A DNA stretch of 44,595 bases from Hyphomicrobiales bacterium (GCA_016792865.1 JAEUMJ010000153.1:1-44595), one strand, 5' to 3'. Positions 1-7,999 are shown, counted from the stretch's first letter. A program made the numbers and translations. The notes: generated from the letters alone by a model not told the origin.

Positions 1-998
1 GCCATCTCCGGGGCAAATTCTCCGTAGGCGGACAATACCGTCTCGCGCGCTTCATCCCATGGGATGTCGCGGGTGTCTTCCTGGGGCAAGGGCGCATTCC
101 TGTCCCAGTGCATGAGCTTGTCCTTGCCCAGCCACTTCGCCTTCATGCGATAGTAGCGGTGGGAGAGAACCGGATAGGCGGCGCGCACGGCATCCACCAG
201 CGCGGCGACAACTTCCGGCTCGGCGCGGTTCGACAGGTGCCGTGCATCGGCAATGTCCTTGAAGCCGCGCCAGCGGTCGGAGATGTCCTTGTCCTTGGCC
301 AGCGTATTGGTGATGAGGCCGAACAGCCGCAGGTTGGCCTTGAAGGTTTTCGCCAGTGCCTCGGCGCCCGCCTTGCGACGCTTCTCATCCGGGGACTGCA
401 TGAGGTTCAGGGTCGGCTCAAGCGTGAGCTGCTTGCCATCGACTTCAAAGCGCAGGTCGGCCATGGTTTCGTCGAACAGGCGGTTGAATGCCCCTGCCGC
501 CGTCTGCGATTTTTCGAGGAAGAGCTGCTCCAGCCGGTCGTCAAGCTGATAGGGCTTCTCCATCCGCAGGTTGTCGAGCCATGGCTTGTAGTGCGCAAGC
601 GCCGGCTCCTTCATTGCAATGGCGAGCGCCTTGTCATCGATCTTGTTCAATTCCAGTTCGAAGAAGAGGAGCTGGCTGGAAAGCTCGGTGAGGGTGTTCG
701 ACACGTCGCCATAGAACTTCGCACGCGCCGGATCGGTCGTGTCGCCCACATAGTGAAGCTGCGCGTAAGAGCCGATGCGACCCACAAGATCGGAGAGCGA
801 GTCATATTCCGAGATCGCCCTGGCCAGTTCCGACGGGGAGGAAGACGCCAGTTTTCCGGTCCATGCGGCGGCAAAGGCGCTGCAACGCTCCCGCGCCGCC
901 TTCACGTCGGCTGCGAAGGCGGGCGAATCGGGAGCCGGATAAAGGTCGGCAAGGTTCCACTCCGGCAGGTCGGCGAGAGCAGCGGCAACTGATGTCAT
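1..998 (-). CDS. pepF: Oligoendopeptidase F, M3 family (partial, N-terminal half)
   Basis: This gene runs off the left edge, so only about 332 N-terminal residues are visible. The protein begins MTSVAAALADLPEWNLADLY and continues with the helical N-terminal domain typical of M3-family oligoendopeptidase F (residues about 20-300, with the recognisable DLYP, YDSLSDLVGRIGSYA and FFELELNKI stretches). The zinc-binding HExxH motif lies in the missing C-terminal half, so activity cannot be judged. The family has about 600 residues and cleaves short peptides in the cytoplasm. I chose the ATG at 998 because TTGAGG sits 6 nt upstream; an in-frame ATG at 1004 would abut that ribosome binding site. The family call rests on overall similarity to alphaproteobacterial PepF and not on the active site. 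Confidence 0.85.
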   Translation of the reverse strand, partial: MTSVAAALADLPEWNLADLYPAPDSPAFAADVKAARERCSAFAAAWTGKLASSSPSELARAISEYDSLSDLVGRIGSYAQLHYVGDTTDPARAKFYGDVSNTLTELSSQLLFFELELNKIDDKALAIAMKEPALAHYKPWLDNLRMEKPYQLDDRLEQLFLEKSQTAAGAFNRLFDETMADLRFEVDGKQLTLEPTLNLMQSPDEKRRKAGAEALAKTFKANLRLFGLITNTLAKDKDISDRWRGFKDIADARHLSNRAEPEVVAALVDAVRAAYPVLSHRYYRMKAKWLGKDKLMHWDRNAPLPQEDTRDIPWDEARETVLSAYGEFAPEM

Positions 999-1149
999 GA
1001 TCATCCTCAAAAGCGCGGGGAACGTCCGGTGTCCCCCGTTTCCCCAAGAGATATGGAGGAGGAGAACCGGCAAGACAACCGATGAACGCTGCTCCTGCCA
1101 CATTGCGGCGAAGGCCGGGCAACGGGATGTCCCCAATTGGGCAAGCGCG

Positions 1150-1164
1150 TTAAGAGGGAATTTA
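1150..1164. promoter_or_regulatory. Near-consensus CtrA site
   Basis: TTAA-GAGGGAA-TTTA matches the alphaproteobacterial CtrA consensus TTAA-N7-TTAA with one mismatch. It lies about 90 nt upstream of the TacA-like regulator gene. In Caulobacter, tacA is transcribed under CtrA control, which fits, but the site here is only a sequence match. Confidence 0.35.
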
Positions 1165-1171
1165 CCCTTCG

Positions 1172-1190
1172 GTGTCACAAATCGCGACAC
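1172..1190. promoter_or_regulatory. Imperfect 19-bp palindrome
   Basis: The arms GTGTC and GACAC are perfectly complementary around a 9-nt centre that is itself partly symmetric. The repeat ends 62 nt before the start of the sigma-54 regulator and could be an operator. The binding protein is unknown. Confidence 0.3.
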
Positions 1191-1252
1191 GTCCCAAGCG
1201 GACAATAGAAACCGCACCGAAAACCCTTGGTCAGTGAAGAAGTGATTCCGGA

Positions 1253-2731
1253 ATGGCTGCTCGCGTACTGATAGTCGAAGACGAACCCGCCCAACGCCGC
1301 ATTCTTGAAGAAATGGTGAAGCGCTTCGGCTTTGAGGCGGCTGCGGTGGACGGTGGACTGAAGGCGCTCGATGCGCTGCGTGGCCCGCAAGGCGGCACCT
1401 ACGAACTCGTCATCCTCGATCTCATGATGCCCGAAATGGACGGCATCGAATTCCTCGAAAAACTCCAGGGTGTGCGCGGCGATCTCCCGGTGATCGTGCA
1501 GACCTCGCAAGGCTCCATCGAAACCGTCATCAAGGCGATGCGCGCCGGTGCCGACGATTTCGTGGTGAAGCCGGTTTCACCCGAACGCCTCAAGGTCTCG
1601 ATCCAGAACCTCCTCAAGGTGAATGCGCTCACCGAAGAAGTGAAGCGACTGAACAAGAGGGTCAGCGGTGCCCTGACCTTCTCCGATCTCATTGCCTCAT
1701 CCTCCGGCATGGCGAATGTCATCCGCCTCGGCAAGCGCGGTGCGGCCTCCAACATTCCGATCCTGATCGAAGGCGAATCCGGCGTCGGCAAGGAAATGAT
1801 CGCACGCGCGATCCAGGGCGAAAGCGAACGAGCCGGACGCTCTTTCGTGGCGGTGAACTGCGGTGCCATTCCGGAGAACCTCGTCGAGTCCACCCTGTTC
1901 GGTCACGAGAAGGGGTCGTTCACCGGCGCCACCTCGAAACACATCGGCAAGTTCCAGGAAGCCGACGGTGGAACCCTGTTCCTCGATGAAGTGGCAGAAC
2001 TTCCACTTGAAATGCAGGTGAAGCTGTTGCGCGCCATCCAGGAAGGCGAGATCGATCCGGTCGGCTCGCGCAAGCCCGTGAAGGTGAATGTGCGCATCGT
2101 CTCCGCCACCAACCGCAACATGATCGAGATGGTGAAGGCGGGCCTGTTCCGCGAAGACCTCTATTACCGCCTCAACGTGTTTCCGATCATGGTGCCGCCG
2201 CTCCGCGACCGCAAGGATGACATCCCCGGCCTGATCAATCACTTCATCACCAAGCTTTCAGCCGAAGAAGGCCGGAAGGTGCGCGGCATCCGCGAGGATG
2301 CGCTGGGCATGCTGATGGCCTATGCCTGGCCCGGCAACGTGCGCCAGCTTGAGAATACGGTTTTCCGCGCCATCGTCCTGTGCGAAGGCGATCAGCTTGG
2401 GATCGAGGACTTCCCCCAGATTGCCTCCCTGGTTGAGGGCTACGAAATCAAGGTTCCTGCCGCTCCGGTCATGCCGGCGGCTCCGGTCACCACCCCCAGC
2501 GGCCCCCGCAGGGGCGGCACGGAGGTCAGCGACGGCACGGCCTTGGGCATTCCGGTTGTAACCGACGGCGGACACATCCGGAAACTCGAAGAAGTCGAGG
2601 CCGACATGATCCGCCTCGCCCTTCACCGCTATCGCGGCCAAATGTCTGAGGTTGCTCGGAAGTTGGGCATTGGCCGCTCCACGCTTTATCGCAAGATGCG
2701 CGATTTAGGGCTGGAAGAAGCGGCAAGCTGA
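1253..2731 (+). CDS. Sigma-54-dependent response regulator, TacA-like
   Basis: The 492-residue NtrC-family activator has three domains. A receiver domain (1-120) has acidic residues E9/D10, phospho-acceptor D56, T84 and K106. An AAA+ sigma-54 activation domain (about 145-390) has Walker A GESGVGKE at 174-181 and Walker B LFLDE ending at E246. A Fis-type helix-turn-helix lies at about 445-490. The sigma-54 contact loop reads GSFTGA (221-226) instead of the usual GAFTGA. The closest family I recognise is Caulobacter TacA, which controls polar and stalk genes through a phosphorelay. No histidine kinase is adjacent, so it is an orphan regulator. No strong ribosome binding site precedes the ATG. 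TacA orthology is an inference from overall similarity. Confidence 0.9.
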   Translation: MAARVLIVEDEPAQRRILEEMVKRFGFEAAAVDGGLKALDALRGPQGGTYELVILDLMMPEMDGIEFLEKLQGVRGDLPVIVQTSQGSIETVIKAMRAGADDFVVKPVSPERLKVSIQNLLKVNALTEEVKRLNKRVSGALTFSDLIASSSGMANVIRLGKRGAASNIPILIEGESGVGKEMIARAIQGESERAGRSFVAVNCGAIPENLVESTLFGHEKGSFTGATSKHIGKFQEADGGTLFLDEVAELPLEMQVKLLRAIQEGEIDPVGSRKPVKVNVRIVSATNRNMIEMVKAGLFREDLYYRLNVFPIMVPPLRDRKDDIPGLINHFITKLSAEEGRKVRGIREDALGMLMAYAWPGNVRQLENTVFRAIVLCEGDQLGIEDFPQIASLVEGYEIKVPAAPVMPAAPVTTPSGPRRGGTEVSDGTALGIPVVTDGGHIRKLEEVEADMIRLALHRYRGQMSEVARKLGIGRSTLYRKMRDLGLEEAAS

Positions 2732-2774
2732 ACCCAAATACTTCCCGACGGCTTTAAGTAACTGTAATTTGTTG

Positions 2775-2807
2775 TGCGTGTTGCAGTGCGGACATTGCAA
2801 ACACGCA
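2775..2807. repeat. Inverted repeat in the leader of the L,D-transpeptidase gene
   Basis: The arms GCGTGTTGCA (2776-2785) and TGCAAACACGC (2796-2806) pair over 10 bp with one bulged A and a 10-nt loop, plus one more T-A pair outside. No T-run follows, so it is not an obvious terminator. It lies about 40 nt before the start codon and could be an operator or a leader hairpin. Confidence 0.35.
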
Positions 2808-2845
2808 ACCGGGAGTCTAAGAAAAATCGCCGCCGGGGAGTCGTC

Positions 2846-4837
2846 ATGGATACGCGTTTTTTCAAAGTCGCAGCATCAGTTGTTGCCCTGGCACTCATGG
2901 TTTCCACGGCGGACGCTGACAGCCACAAGAAGAAAAAGAAACGCAAGGGGTTGTTCGAGAGCCTGTTCGGGAGCGTGGAAGAGCGCGCCGCCCGCGCCGA
3001 GCGCCGTCGCCAGGCAAAGGCCGAACGCCGCAACTGGTGGCTTCGCGAGAATGGTGTCGATGTCTATCGCGATCCGGGATTGTCGTCCCGGAACCGCCAG
3101 CTTGCCAATGATGATTATGGCGATCCGGAACCCATTCCGGGCCTTGGCATGGGCAATGTCAATTACGCCCTTCCCCGCCTCCAGCCGGTCGCCGACAAGA
3201 GCCTTATCCCGCTCCCCGCCATCGGCGTGGAAGGCGAAGCCCTGCGCATCGTCCTGTCGGATGTGAAGACCCCGGTGAAAGCCGATGTGAAAATCCGCGA
3301 CAGCGTGATCAGCCTTTACAAGGACAACAGGTTCAAGCCGCTCTGGCTGGAAAACGGCCGGGTTTCGCCACGCGCCAAGACGGTGTTGGCCACGCTCAAG
3401 AGTTCCGCGCAGGATGGCCTGGAACCGGCACGCTATCTTCCCGCCGGTCTTTCCTCCTTCGATGACGTCGATGGACAGATTGCAGGCAGCAACATCGCCG
3501 CTGCCCAGTTCGATGTCGCCCTCACAACTGCGGTTGCGACCTATGCCGTGCACATGAGCGGCGGTGTCTTCGAGCCGGGAAAGCTCTCCCTTTATCACGA
3601 CATCCAGACCGAACCCGTTTCGCCCGCGACGGCACTCAAGGTGCTGGCCTATACGCCGTTCCCCGCCGAATACCTGAAGACACTGGAACCGCAACATCCT
3701 GCCTACGCGATCCTGAAGGCGGAACTTGCCAGGCTTTCGACCGACACCACCGAGAAACCCGAACCGTTCCCGGTCGGGAAGCGCGTGAAGCCCGGCCAGT
3801 CGGATGCCCGCATTCCGGAGCTTCGGGCGCGCATGGTGGCGCTGGGGCATCTTTCGGCAGAAGAGGCCGATGCTGCCGATCCGGAAAAGCTTCAGGTGCT
3901 GGACAAGACGCTGAGCAAGAGCGTGAAGCTCTATCAGGCCAGCGCCGGCATTCCCCAGACCGGGGCATTGGACCAGGCGACCGTCAAGTCATTCAACGGC
4001 GAAGACGTGGTGAGCGAACGGGAAAAGCTGGTTGCCAGTCTGGAACGCATCCGCTGGCTGCCAAAGGATCTGGGCCAGCGCTATGTTTTCGTGAACCAGG
4101 CCGCCCAGGAAGTGGTGGTCATGAACCAGGGCAAGCGGGAATGGACGAGCCGCGTGATCGTCGGCAGGCCCACCACCCAGACCGCCGTGTTCAACGATGT
4201 CATGGAAACCGTGGTCTTCAACCCCACCTGGGGCATGCCACAGTCGATCATCATCAACGAGTACCGCAACAAGCTGCGCCGCGATCCGGGCTACTTCGAC
4301 CGCAACGGCTATCAGGTGATCAATTCCCGCGGCCAGAAAGTGTCATCCCGGTCCATCAACTGGGGGGCGGTCGGCCCCAATTCGGGAATCGGCGTCATCC
4401 AGAAGGCCGGTGACGGCAATGCCCTGGGGGAACTGAAATTCCTCTTCCCCAACACGCATTCGATCTACATGCACGATACGCCGAACCGGGAACTGTTCTC
4501 CCAGGATACCCGCGCCTTCAGCCATGGCTGCGTGCGCGTTCAGAATCCGAGGGAATTTGCCAAGGTCCTGCTTGGGCTGAGCGATGCGGAAGTGGAATCC
4601 CGCCTTTCCACCCGTGACACCCAGAACGTGAAGGTTGACGGCAAGATCCACGTCTATCTCTCCTACTTCACGGCTTGGCCCGATTCTGACGGAAAAGTCC
4701 GTTATTATTCAGATATTTACGAGCGCGACAAGACGCTGCGCAACGCCCGGAGCCTGGTTGCCCGCACTTTCGGCGGCGCAGGGTCCGAGAAGATCGTCCA
4801 GACTGCGGCAAAATCGACCGGTTTGGTTAGCGAGTAA
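2846..4837 (+). CDS. L,D-transpeptidase, YcbB/LdtD type
   Basis: This exported enzyme of 663 residues forms 3-3 cross-links in peptidoglycan. A signal peptide (1-24, cut near ADA/DS) is followed by a very basic helix (28-62), a YcbB-type scaffold region (about 150-300), a peptidoglycan-binding domain (about 355-388) and the YkuD catalytic domain (about 410-600). The catalytic motif SHGCVR has Cys562 and His560, and a conserved His543 lies in YMHD. The ATG at 2846 is chosen because GGGGAG is 5 nt upstream and the signal peptide starts there; a GTG at 2774 would put 24 basic residues in front of it. It follows the regulator gene by about 110 nt and precedes another cell-wall gene. Confidence 0.92.
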   Translation: MDTRFFKVAASVVALALMVSTADADSHKKKKKRKGLFESLFGSVEERAARAERRRQAKAERRNWWLRENGVDVYRDPGLSSRNRQLANDDYGDPEPIPGLGMGNVNYALPRLQPVADKSLIPLPAIGVEGEALRIVLSDVKTPVKADVKIRDSVISLYKDNRFKPLWLENGRVSPRAKTVLATLKSSAQDGLEPARYLPAGLSSFDDVDGQIAGSNIAAAQFDVALTTAVATYAVHMSGGVFEPGKLSLYHDIQTEPVSPATALKVLAYTPFPAEYLKTLEPQHPAYAILKAELARLSTDTTEKPEPFPVGKRVKPGQSDARIPELRARMVALGHLSAEEADAADPEKLQVLDKTLSKSVKLYQASAGIPQTGALDQATVKSFNGEDVVSEREKLVASLERIRWLPKDLGQRYVFVNQAAQEVVVMNQGKREWTSRVIVGRPTTQTAVFNDVMETVVFNPTWGMPQSIIINEYRNKLRRDPGYFDRNGYQVINSRGQKVSSRSINWGAVGPNSGIGVIQKAGDGNALGELKFLFPNTHSIYMHDTPNRELFSQDTRAFSHGCVRVQNPREFAKVLLGLSDAEVESRLSTRDTQNVKVDGKIHVYLSYFTAWPDSDGKVRYYSDIYERDKTLRNARSLVARTFGGAGSEKIVQTAAKSTGLVSE

Positions 4838-4856
4838 GGTCTTTGAATCGCCTCCA

Positions 4857-4871
4857 TTAATCCCCAATTAA
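4857..4871. promoter_or_regulatory. Perfect CtrA-type site TTAA-N7-TTAA
   Basis: TTAA-TCCCCAA-TTAA matches the full CtrA consensus exactly. It lies between the L,D-transpeptidase stop and the DUF882 gene, 62 nt before the first possible start of that gene and about 150 nt before the alternative start. CtrA is the cell-cycle master regulator of alphaproteobacteria. Cell-cycle control of the DUF882 gene is an inference. Confidence 0.6.
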
Positions 4872-4933
4872 TCATAATCGGGCATGGTTACTCCCATAAC
4901 GGGGTTGCCTCATCGCAGCCTTAATCTTGTTCG

Positions 4934-6673
4934 ATGTCGGGATCGGGACTAGAGTGGGTGGGTAACTTCCTCAAGTCCGGCCTGAAGTGTGTGGGAGCCG
5001 GGCCGGTGCTCGGGGTTAGTTGCGTGGAACAATATCAGGTAACGGACGTCGGACATCGTTTTCCATTGACCAAGAAATTCGCCAAAGCGTTGGCCTCTAT
5101 GGCCGTTGTCGGAACGCTCGCTCTCGGTGCGTGGTCGTTTGTTGATGCTGCGCCCTCGGTGGCAGGCGGCGAGACGCGCACGATTTCCCTGTACCACATC
5201 CACACCAAGGAAAGCCTGACGATCACGTACATGAAAGACGGGCGCTACATCCCGTCGGCGATGACGAAGATCAACTACTTCCTGCGTGACTGGCGTCGCA
5301 ATGAGCCGACCACCATCGATCCGCGGACGATCGATCTCGTCTGGGAACTGCATGCCGACCTTGGCTCGAAGAAGCCCATCAACATCGTGTCGGGTTATCG
5401 CAGCGCCCGCACCAACGCCTTCCTGAAGAAGATCGGCCGCAAGGTCGCCACCAAGAGCCAGCACATTCGCGGCAAGGCCATTGACTTCTTCTTCCCTGAC
5501 GTTCCCACCACCCGCATCCGCAACAGTGCGCTTGTGCGCCGCGTCGGCGGTGTGGGGTACTACAGTTCCGCAGGCGGCCCCACGGGCTTCCTGCATGTTG
5601 ACTCCGGAAATGTGCGCCACTGGGGTCCCGGCATGGGCGGCTCGCAGATGGCCGGCCTTCTCCGTGATGGCAAGAAGTATGTCGGCAAGCGCCTGACGGG
5701 CAAGCAGCCCGTGCCGGAAATGTCGGTTGAAGTGGCTTCCGAGGACGATGACGCCGAAAAGTCCGGCGGCCTCTGGGGGCTGGTGACGGGCAAGCGCGGC
5801 AAGAAGGCCGCGCCCGACCAGTCGGCTCCGCTCGATGCCTATAATGGCGGCCAGATGGCGCAGTGGAGCGAAGACGCCGCTGCAGTCGGTGCCGACACGA
5901 TCAGTTCTGCCGCCCCGCTTGACGAGGCAATTGTTGATGAACCGGCCGCCGGCCAGAAGAAGCGCCAGCAGCTCGTCGATCCGGACAGCGATGGCCTCGC
6001 CTCCATGGCGCAGACGGCAGCAGTTGAATCCCTTGCCGATGGCGTCTCCGACGAAGAAGGCGCCGCTCCCCGCAAGGTCGCTGTTGCATCTGCCGTGGTC
6101 AAGCCGCGCCTGAAGCCGCGTGCAGTGATGCAGCACATCTCGTCCGATGGCATGACCATCCTTCCTGCCAGTGCTCCGCCTGAGGCGCAGCAGTTCCTGC
6201 GCACGAAGCCCTCGCCTGTCGCCAATCAGGAACTTGCTGACCTGAGTGCCGATATCGCGGATGAGGAAGATGATTCGATCGACGTGATCTCCAACGTCGA
6301 AACCAAGACCAGCTTCAACCCGCAACTGCGTGATGAAACGCAGCAGGATGGCGCGACCATCCAGCCGGGCATTGCCTCGCTCGGTGGGGCCAGCGACAGT
6401 TGGTGGAACAGCCTTTTCGCCAGCGCCAAGCAGGTGCAGGCCACCGATCAGGTTGCCGCCAAGGTGGACGCAAACCTGAACGAGATCATGCCGCGTGCCG
6501 CAATCCTCGGTGAAGACGGCGCGGGCATCGTCGGCTTCAAGGCACCGACCGCCGCAACCGGCAAGGGCGACATGCTTTCCGTCAACCGTGAAGGCAAGGG
6601 CAACCTGCCGCCGCTCAACATGCGCATGACGCAGGTTTCGACGCCCGGTGCGACCGGCGGCTCGCTGGAGTAG
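4934..6673 (+). CDS. DUF882 / M15-like cell-wall peptidase with long C-terminal tail
   Basis: The protein has up to 579 residues. A hydrophobic export signal lies at about 45-72, then a DUF882 (YcbK-like, peptidase M15 fold) domain at about 80-235. The putative zinc ligands are visible: H177 and D184 in SQHIRGKAID and H221 in FLHVDSG, followed by HWGP. Family members are thought to act on peptidoglycan in the periplasm. Residues about 240-579 form a low-complexity, Ala/Asp/Glu-rich extension I do not recognise. With the ATG at 4934 the signal peptide starts unusually late. A GTG at 5024, preceded by GGGG, gives a more normal 42-residue signal and may be the true start. A clear terminator follows. 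Confidence 0.85.
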   Translation: MSGSGLEWVGNFLKSGLKCVGAGPVLGVSCVEQYQVTDVGHRFPLTKKFAKALASMAVVGTLALGAWSFVDAAPSVAGGETRTISLYHIHTKESLTITYMKDGRYIPSAMTKINYFLRDWRRNEPTTIDPRTIDLVWELHADLGSKKPINIVSGYRSARTNAFLKKIGRKVATKSQHIRGKAIDFFFPDVPTTRIRNSALVRRVGGVGYYSSAGGPTGFLHVDSGNVRHWGPGMGGSQMAGLLRDGKKYVGKRLTGKQPVPEMSVEVASEDDDAEKSGGLWGLVTGKRGKKAAPDQSAPLDAYNGGQMAQWSEDAAAVGADTISSAAPLDEAIVDEPAAGQKKRQQLVDPDSDGLASMAQTAAVESLADGVSDEEGAAPRKVAVASAVVKPRLKPRAVMQHISSDGMTILPASAPPEAQQFLRTKPSPVANQELADLSADIADEEDDSIDVISNVETKTSFNPQLRDETQQDGATIQPGIASLGGASDSWWNSLFASAKQVQATDQVAAKVDANLNEIMPRAAILGEDGAGIVGFKAPTAATGKGDMLSVNREGKGNLPPLNMRMTQVSTPGATGGSLE

Positions 6674-6696
6674 GCCACAAAGCCAGACCAAATTGA

Positions 6697-6727
6697 AAAG
6701 CCCCGGAAATCCGGGGCTTTCTTGTTT
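6697..6727 (+). terminator. Rho-independent terminator
   Basis: A 10-bp stem AAAGCCCCGG / CCGGGGCTTT (6697-6706 and 6711-6720) encloses the loop AAAT and is followed by CTTGTTT. It ends the DUF882 transcript. The A-rich side upstream means it could also work for the opposite strand, where the DUF2312 gene stops at 6781. Confidence 0.85.
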
Positions 6728-6780
6728 CGGAGCTGGGTGATGACGGTCGCGCCGTCCGGCCAGTAGCCAGCACGCGAAGG

Positions 6781-7053
6781 CTATTCCGCAGCCTCCCTGC
6801 TCTCCGGCATGCCAAGGGCAGCGAGATAGACGTCCAGAAGCGCTTCCTCTTCCTGGCGCTCGCTTGCGTCCTTCTTGCGCAGCGAAATGACCTTGCGCAG
6901 GATCTTCGTGTCAAAGCCGTTGGCCTTGGCCTCGGCGTAGACTTCCTTGATGTCGCCCGCGATCGACTTCTTCTCTTCTTCGAGGCGCTCGATCCGTTCC
7001 ACAAGGGCGCGCAGTTGTCCCTGGGCAAATGTCGTTTTGGTTTTCTCGGCCAT
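6781..7053 (-). CDS. DUF2312 family protein
   Basis: A small cytoplasmic protein of 90 residues starting [20 protein letters not shown]. It is almost entirely helical and charged, with a likely coiled coil at residues 10-35 and the conserved [16 protein letters not shown] segment at about 50-65. This matches DUF2312, a family common in alphaproteobacteria and sometimes described as GapR-like. GapR is a Caulobacter chromosome-structuring protein that binds overtwisted DNA, and this protein may act likewise. The start at 7053 is set by the family N-terminus, with AGGA about 11 nt upstream. The DUF1244 gene ends 22 nt upstream on the same strand, so the two are probably co-transcribed. Confidence 0.88.
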   Translation of the reverse strand: MAEKTKTTFAQGQLRALVERIERLEEEKKSIAGDIKEVYAEAKANGFDTKILRKVISLRKKDASERQEEEALLDVYLAALGMPESREAAE

Positions 7054-7075
7054 GAGTGAGCTGTCCTGACGGGGT

Positions 7076-7375
7076 TCAGTGTGATTTGGGCTTTGCGTTT
7101 TCAAACGCGGCCTTTTGCGCCGCAGAGGCATCGGTCTGGTGCCGTGCCTTCCATTCCTCATAGGGCATGCCGTAGACGTGCCGGCGCGCCTCGTCGCGGG
7201 TGAGCGGCACGCCTTGCTGCTTCGCGGCATCTTCCAGCCAGTTGGAAAGGCAGTTGCGGCAGAAACCTGCCAGGTTCATCATGTCGATGTTCTGCACGTC
7301 CGTGCGGGTGCGCAGGTGCTCAACCAGGCGGCGAAAGGCCGCCGCTTCCAATTCTGTCTGCCGGGATTTGTCCAT
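7076..7375 (-). CDS. DUF1244 family protein
   Basis: This 99-residue cytoplasmic protein contains the family hallmark [10 protein letters not shown] at residues about 37-46, with a CxxC-type cysteine pair, followed by [18 protein letters not shown]1244 is widespread in proteobacteria and has no established function that I can state. The cysteine pair suggests metal or redox chemistry, which is inference. The ATG at 7375 is the only reasonable start; its ribosome binding site is poor because AGGGG lies only 1 nt upstream. It is the first gene of a likely two-gene unit with the DUF2312 gene. Confidence 0.85.
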   Translation of the reverse strand: MDKSRQTELEAAAFRRLVEHLRTRTDVQNIDMMNLAGFCRNCLSNWLEDAAKQQGVPLTRDEARRHVYGMPYEEWKARHQTDASAAQKAAFENAKPKSH

Positions 7376-7431
7376 GCCCCTACATAGGAAGGCGGCCCGG
7401 CCCAGACAAACCCGGCGGAGGCGTCATCCAC

Positions 7432-7451
7432 AGCCTGTGCACAGGCTTTTT
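7432..7451 (+). terminator. Terminator-like palindrome with no upstream gene on its strand
   Basis: AGCCTG-TGCA-CAGGCT is a perfect 16-bp palindrome followed at once by TTTT. It has the shape of an intrinsic terminator for plus-strand transcription, yet the nearest plus-strand gene upstream ends at 6673 and has its own terminator. It could end a small RNA or be a protein-binding palindrome. Confidence 0.4.
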
Positions 7452-7475
7452 CGGCCACAATAATCACGCTCCGGC

Positions 7476-7483
7476 ATGGTTAA
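7476..7483 (-). promoter_or_regulatory. CtrA-type half site TTAACCAT
   Basis: Read on the minus strand this is TTAACCAT, the 8-mer CtrA motif known from Caulobacter and rhizobia. It lies about 100 nt upstream of both the DUF1244 gene (minus) and the DUF1036-pyk pair (plus). An 8-mer can occur by chance. Confidence 0.3.
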
Positions 7484-7510
7484 ACAACCAATTGTTTCCA
7501 AGTTTTTAAG

Positions 7511-7540
7511 TTGACGGGCGTACCTCTGAAATGAAATGTA
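7511..7540 (+). promoter_or_regulatory. Candidate promoter of the DUF1036-pyk pair
   Basis: TTGACG (7511-7516) is a good -35 hexamer. An 18-nt spacer leads to AATGTA (7535-7540), a weak -10. The first gene starts 36 nt further on. The -10 match is poor, so this is tentative. Confidence 0.3.
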
Positions 7541-7576
7541 GGGCTGATTCGGATGATGTATTCCGGGAGATTGGGC

Positions 7577-7999
7577 ATGGGACGACATATGGCTGGAATC
7601 TTGGGGGCGCTGGTGCTCCTGGGATTTGCCGCCGTGCCGGCCAAAGCCGACCTTAAACTGTGTAACAACACATCGAGCCGAGTTGGTGTTGCCATCGGCT
7701 ATAAGGATCGCGAAGGCTGGGCAACGGAAGGCTGGTGGACGTTTGATCCCGGCAAGTGCCTGCCGTTGCTCAAGGGCGACCTGATCGCAAAGTATTACTA
7801 CGTGTATGCCGTCGATTACGACAAGGGCGGCTCTTGGGGCGGCAAGGCCATGATGTGCATCCGCGACAAGATTTTCACCATCCGGGGCTTCGACAACTGC
7901 AAGGAACGCGAGTTTACCCAGGTGGGCTTCTTCGAGGTGAATACCGGCGAGGAAACCGACTGGACAATCTCGCTTTCAGGCGACAAGTCCACCCCCTAA
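7577..7999 (+). CDS. DUF1036 family exported protein
   Basis: The 140-residue protein starts with a signal peptide (MGRHMAGILGALVLLGFA, cut near AKA/DL at residue 24). The mature part carries the DUF1036 pattern: LKLCNNTSSRVGVAIGYKD, a GWWTFDPGKC segment, an aromatic YYYVYA strand and four cysteines in all that could form two disulfides. DUF1036 is an alphaproteobacterial periplasmic family of unknown function. The ATG at 7577 is preferred over ATGs at 7553 and 7556 because GGGAGA lies 6 nt before it and the signal peptide fits. Pyruvate kinase starts 18 nt downstream, so the two genes are co-transcribed. Confidence 0.88.
   Translation: MGRHMAGILGALVLLGFAAVPAKADLKLCNNTSSRVGVAIGYKDREGWATEGWWTFDPGKCLPLLKGDLIAKYYYVYAVDYDKGGSWGGKAMMCIRDKIFTIRGFDNCKEREFTQVGFFEVNTGEETDWTISLSGDKSTP

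Noticed and set aside
997-1245. An 82-codon plus-strand open frame upstream of the sigma-54 regulator
   Set aside because: No homology, no ribosome binding site and no coding signal; the region holds operator-like sequences instead.
4949-6691. A 580-codon minus-strand open frame opposite the DUF882 gene
   Set aside because: No family resemblance, low-complexity Gly/Arg/His composition, and the plus strand encodes a signal peptide and a DUF882 metal site.
7424-7432. A DnaA-box-like sequence TCATCCACA
   Set aside because: Single copy, one mismatch to TTATCCACA, and no AT-rich unwinding region or cluster of boxes nearby, so it is not an origin.
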